Shown here: positions 61,672 to 64,000 of the stretch, one piece after another
Position numbering within the stretch: position 1 is the stretch's first letter
Layout of the letters: every line of letters begins with the position of its first letter
Source: Photobacterium ganghwense
Lineage (GTDB): Bacteria; Pseudomonadota; Gammaproteobacteria; Enterobacterales; Vibrionaceae
Length of the DNA: 64,000 nucleotides
Direction of reading: 5' to 3'
NCBI RefSeq assembly: GCF_003025595.1
Contig: NZ_PYMI01000012.1
Span: forward strand, 33,814 to 97,813
The notes under the pieces: generated by a model
The model's input: only the letters and a program-made list of their open reading frames with translations
What the model was told of the DNA's origin: nothing
Databases searched by the model: none
Position numbers and translations under genes: made by a program

Positions 61672-62871
61672 TTATCCGTTAAGGGTCGCCACTGCCTGAC
61701 GACCACTTTCCGTCTGCGTCCCAAAAAATGCCAGCCCGAATCCGATCCCGGCTCCCAACAGCATCACGCCACCCAGTTGCCACGGCTGACTGATTCCGAT
61801 TTTCAGCAAAGTGTTACTGAACAATGAAGCAAACACCATCTGGCAAGCTCCAGACAAAGCAGACACAGTGCCGGCTTTGTCACCATATGGCACAAGCAAC
61901 AAAGACTGAGCACACGGAAATGCGATCCCGTTGGCCATGGCCAGTACAAAGTTACCACCGATCATCCACGCTGGTTCTACCGGCGAAAAAATATAAATCA
62001 TTCCTGCCAGCAGGTGCAGCCAAGGGGCGATCAGCAACATACGTCGGGTGCCAATTTTTGGGCGTATCCGCTGGCAGAGCAGCCCGCCACACATCAGGCC
62101 GAACGCCGGAATCATCGCCCAGAGCGCATACTTTTCCGATGTCATCCCAATTTGTACCTGCATGATGAAAGGCATCAGGGAGATGGACAAAACCACCAGT
62201 GAGAAATTCACCCAACCCACACCGGCAAACGAGAGAAAATGGCTGGATCGCGCAAGCGACGAATAGTCCTTCATCAGTGTTATCACTGACGGCGCACGGC
62301 AAGTCACTGATAAACTTTCCGGGAAATTAACGCACAAAACCAGCCAGATCACAGCGATATAGCCCAGCAGCAGTATAAAGACAGCCAGCCAACCGGCATA
62401 GTGATTGACCATTCCGCCAATGACCGGTGCAACAATTGGCGTCAGTGCCGCGACAATCGCCAGCCAGGTCATGGCCCGCACCAGGTTATGACTCTGATAA
62501 CTGTCACGGATTGTCGCCCTGGCCATGACAGCCACACTTCCGGCTCCCATCCCCTGAATCACCCGTCCGGCCAGTAACCAGGAGAAGGATTCAGCATGCA
62601 GAATCGCCAGCGACAAGCCAAACAGCGCAATCAATAGACCAGAAAGCAGTACCGGCCGCCGCCCAAACACATCAGACAGTGGTCCGTACACGAGTTGCGA
62701 AGTGCCAAATCCTAACAGGTAGCCGGAAACCAGAAGTTGTACCTGTTCAGTCGATAAAGAAAGATCCTGTGCGATCCATGGCAGAGACGGGAAGATAAGA
62801 CCCAGGCTCAGCTGACCGATACTTACGATCATGCACGCCAGTAAAAGAGGTTTCCATTGAAATGCTGCCAT
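61672..62871 (-). CDS. MFS drug exporter, Bcr/CflA-like
   Basis: 399 residues with 12 predicted membrane segments. It has the motif A loop GPLSDVFGRRPVLLSG between helices 2 and 3, and motif C-like PIVAPVIGGMV in helix 5, which marks proton-drug antiporters. Similar to the Bcr/CflA and EmrD branch; the substrate cannot be told. GGAG precedes the ATG. It stands alone between the DUF2799 gene and a small membrane protein. Confidence 0.9.
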   Translation of the reverse strand: MAAFQWKPLLLACMIVSIGQLSLGLIFPSLPWIAQDLSLSTEQVQLLVSGYLLGFGTSQLVYGPLSDVFGRRPVLLSGLLIALFGLSLAILHAESFSWLLAGRVIQGMGAGSVAVMARATIRDSYQSHNLVRAMTWLAIVAALTPIVAPVIGGMVNHYAGWLAVFILLLGYIAVIWLVLCVNFPESLSVTCRAPSVITLMKDYSSLARSSHFLSFAGVGWVNFSLVVLSISLMPFIMQVQIGMTSEKYALWAMIPAFGLMCGGLLCQRIRPKIGTRRMLLIAPWLHLLAGMIYIFSPVEPAWMIGGNFVLAMANGIAFPCAQSLLLVPYGDKAGTVSALSGACQMVFASLFSNTLLKIGISQPWQLGGVMLLGAGIGFGLAFFGTQTESGRQAVATLNG

Positions 62872-62979
62872 TGTTTCTCCTACGCCTCCGCATCAATGCC
62901 TTATTATGCACTGGATGTGAAGAGACAATAAGCAGCATTAGCTTCAGAGATTCTTTCCATTTGGGAAATAAAGTTTGAA

Positions 62980-63279
62980 TTACTTCGAGATGGTGTAAGT
63001 AAACGGATTCGCAAATGAAAATTTGCTGCCCTGCGTTTTCACTTTGCCTTGCTTCATCGCAACCAGAACCTCTTTCTGTACCCGGATGAGCGAAAAGAAA
63101 CGAATCACAATAAACACCATAAAAATCGGCATCATGAACTGTGCTATCGACGATGACTGTAAGACAAAGTCATTAACCAGCCAGAATGCCAGCATCAACA
63201 ACATCAAATACAGTGAATGAGGTTTCAGCGTGATCGCAATCTCGCGCTCAGTTTCAGTTCGTTCAAAAAAGAATTTCAT
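62980..63279 (-). CDS. Small membrane protein, unknown
   Basis: 99 residues from the ATG at 63279 (MKFFFERTETEREIAITLKPH), with GAGA about 7 nt upstream. Two hydrophobic segments (about 24-42 and 48-66), then a basic C-terminal tail. No family recognised. Upstream in-frame TTG/ATG codons would add four residues. Ends 108 bp from the MFS gene. Confidence 0.72.
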   Translation of the reverse strand: MKFFFERTETEREIAITLKPHSLYLMLLMLAFWLVNDFVLQSSSIAQFMMPIFMVFIVIRFFSLIRVQKEVLVAMKQGKVKTQGSKFSFANPFTYTISK

Positions 63280-63291
63280 CAGCATTCTCAA

Positions 63292-63538
63292 CAGTTTTCA
63301 GATGCTGCCTACCCTCTCACAGCCAGCAGTCTCACTCAAGCTTCAATCACTGCTTAATCTCAAAGAGTTGTAAATGGGTGTGACGAACACAAGGTTTCTA
63401 AGCAGGGAAGCATCTCTGACAATGACCATAGAGCAGAGGTATGGCTAGCGTATCTACAGAATCCACTTGGCCTGAGGTCAAACAGAAAAGCTTTAAACGA
63501 GCAAAAACCGGCTGTTTTCAATTTAGGAGTCAGATAAG
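63292..63538. other. Spacer without recognised features
   Basis: About 250 bp between the small membrane protein gene and the tRNA-derived repeats. No convincing gene, terminator or repeat. Confidence 0.5.
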
Positions 63539-63609
63539 TGGCGGAGCTACCGGGCTGTCGATCCACGGGACACATTCGACCGCAGGGCGAACACATTGTA
63601 TTTAAACGT
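63539..63609 (-). pseudogene. Possible remnant of a third tRNA-derived repeat
   Basis: TGGCGGAGC (63539-63547) equals the last nine bases of tRNA-Asp with CCA (reverse strand), followed by unrelated sequence and then the first complete repeat at 63610. A decayed unit is likely but not certain. Confidence 0.3.
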
Positions 63610-63841
63610 AAAAAAGCCCAGTCTTTCGACTGGGATTCTTAAAGAGTAGCGGAGCGGACGGGAATCGATGGTCCGGCATTCCGGCTCGCGAAAAAGTGCG
63701 TAGCACTTTCGGGAGTGTAAAATGTAAAAAAGCCCAGTCTTTCGACTGGGCTTATTAAAGAGTGGCGGAGCGGACGGGAATCGATGGTCCGGCATTCCGG
63801 CCCGCGAAAAAGTGCGTAGCACTTTCGGGAGCGTAAAATGT
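63610..63841 (-). repeat. Two 116-bp tandem repeats derived from the 3' end of tRNA-Asp
   Basis: Units 63610-63725 and 63726-63841 are exactly 116 bp each and highly similar. Read on the minus strand, each has a hairpin (AAGTGC / GCACTT), then a 22-bp copy of the tRNA-Asp 3' end including CCA (63763-63784 with one difference, 63647-63668 with two), then a terminator stem AGCCCAGTC / GACTGGGCT-like with T run. A third period contains the real tRNA. The layout resembles the rtT repeats behind E. coli tyrT. Short open frames through these units are not considered genes. Confidence 0.85.
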
Positions 63842-63868
63842 AAAAAAGCCCAGTCTTTCGACTGGGCT
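63842..63868 (-). terminator. Terminator of tRNA-Asp
   Basis: AGCCCAGTC / GACTGGGCT stem (63847-63855, 63860-63868) with TTTC loop (plus strand) and six T on the minus strand. Confidence 0.9.
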
Positions 63869-63878
63869 TATTGAAGAG

Positions 63879-63955
63879 TGGCGGAGCGGACGGGACTCGA
63901 ACCCGCGACCCCCGGCGTGACAGGCCGGTATTCTAACCAACTGAACTACCGCTCC
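63879..63955 (-). tRNA. tRNA-Asp (GTC)
   Basis: 77 nt including an encoded CCA. Acceptor stem GGAGCGG / CCGCTCC, D-arm with AGTTCAGTTGGTTAGAA, anticodon loop CTGTCAC with anticodon GTC, a GGGGTCGCGG variable/T region and T-loop GGTTCGAGTCC. Followed downstream by a terminator and the tRNA-derived repeats. Upstream (63956-64000) no further gene is visible before the window ends. Confidence 0.97.
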
Positions 63956-64000
63956 ACTCAGAATTAGCGTTTGTTCAGAACGCTAACCTAAATTGGGTGC

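Noticed and set aside
63547..63940. Small proteins encoded in the tRNA-derived repeats
   Set aside because: Frames run through terminators and tRNA sequence; they repeat only because the DNA repeats.
1..64000. Prophage, insertion sequence or integron genes
   Set aside because: No transposase, integrase or phage structural gene is visible anywhere in the window.

Overview
The window is chromosomal core sequence of a gammaproteobacterium of the family Vibrionaceae. The evidence is the Vibrio-type gene order, the Vibrionaceae-specific small proteins (DUF2850, DUF3549, DUF2789), a V. cholerae-like queF / GGDEF / ppnN block, and proteins close to Vibrio and E. coli orthologues. Base composition looks close to 50% GC, so a Photobacterium- or Grimontia-like genus is possible. 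The genus cannot be fixed from the sequence alone.

Region 1 (1-16.6 kb, minus strand) is the envelope and translation supercluster. In transcription order it reads rpsB-tsf-pyrH-frr-uppS-cdsA-dxr-rseP-bamA-skp-lpxD-fabZ-lpxA-lpxB-rnhB-dnaE (dnaE truncated by the window edge). It couples ribosome and translation factors to isoprenoid, phospholipid, lipid A and outer-membrane protein biogenesis, and several internal hairpins could attenuate transcription. Region 2 (16.9-21 kb, plus) is map-glnD-yaeH, divergent from rpsB. Region 3 (21.2-30.2 kb) is the yqcA-truC-yqcC / csrB / syd / queF neighbourhood. Its centre is almost gene-free for proteins and holds three tandem minus-strand CsrB-family regulatory RNAs, each with its own terminator, -10 element and a GacA/UvrY-type palindrome at an identical distance from the inferred start.

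Region 4 (30.3-36.9 kb, plus) holds a TPR membrane protein and a cytoplasmic protein that both end in degenerate GGDEF domains, then ppnN and xni. Region 5 (37-43.3 kb) is rlmM-ygdD-hydrolase-gcvA (minus), the divergent small RNA gene gcvB, csdA-csdE (plus) and tcdA (minus). Region 6 (43.4-56.6 kb) is mltA, a small unknown gene behind a Pho-box-like repeat, a DUF2850 gene, argA, and the recombination operon recC-recB-recD. Region 7 (56.7-63.3 kb) is more accessory: a TDT-family exporter divergent from a LysR regulator, a 3-methyladenine-glycosylase-like gene and yebG on either side of a strong LexA box, dapD, a DUF2799 lipoprotein, a Bcr/CflA-type drug exporter and a small membrane protein.

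Region 8 (63.5-64.0 kb) is a tRNA-Asp gene on the minus strand. It is followed downstream by two 116-bp tandem repeats, each carrying the 3' end of the tRNA plus a terminator, like the rtT repeats of the E. coli tyrT locus.

The most unusual elements are the triple csrB array and its regulatory architecture, the tRNA-derived repeats, and the paired degenerate GGDEF proteins.
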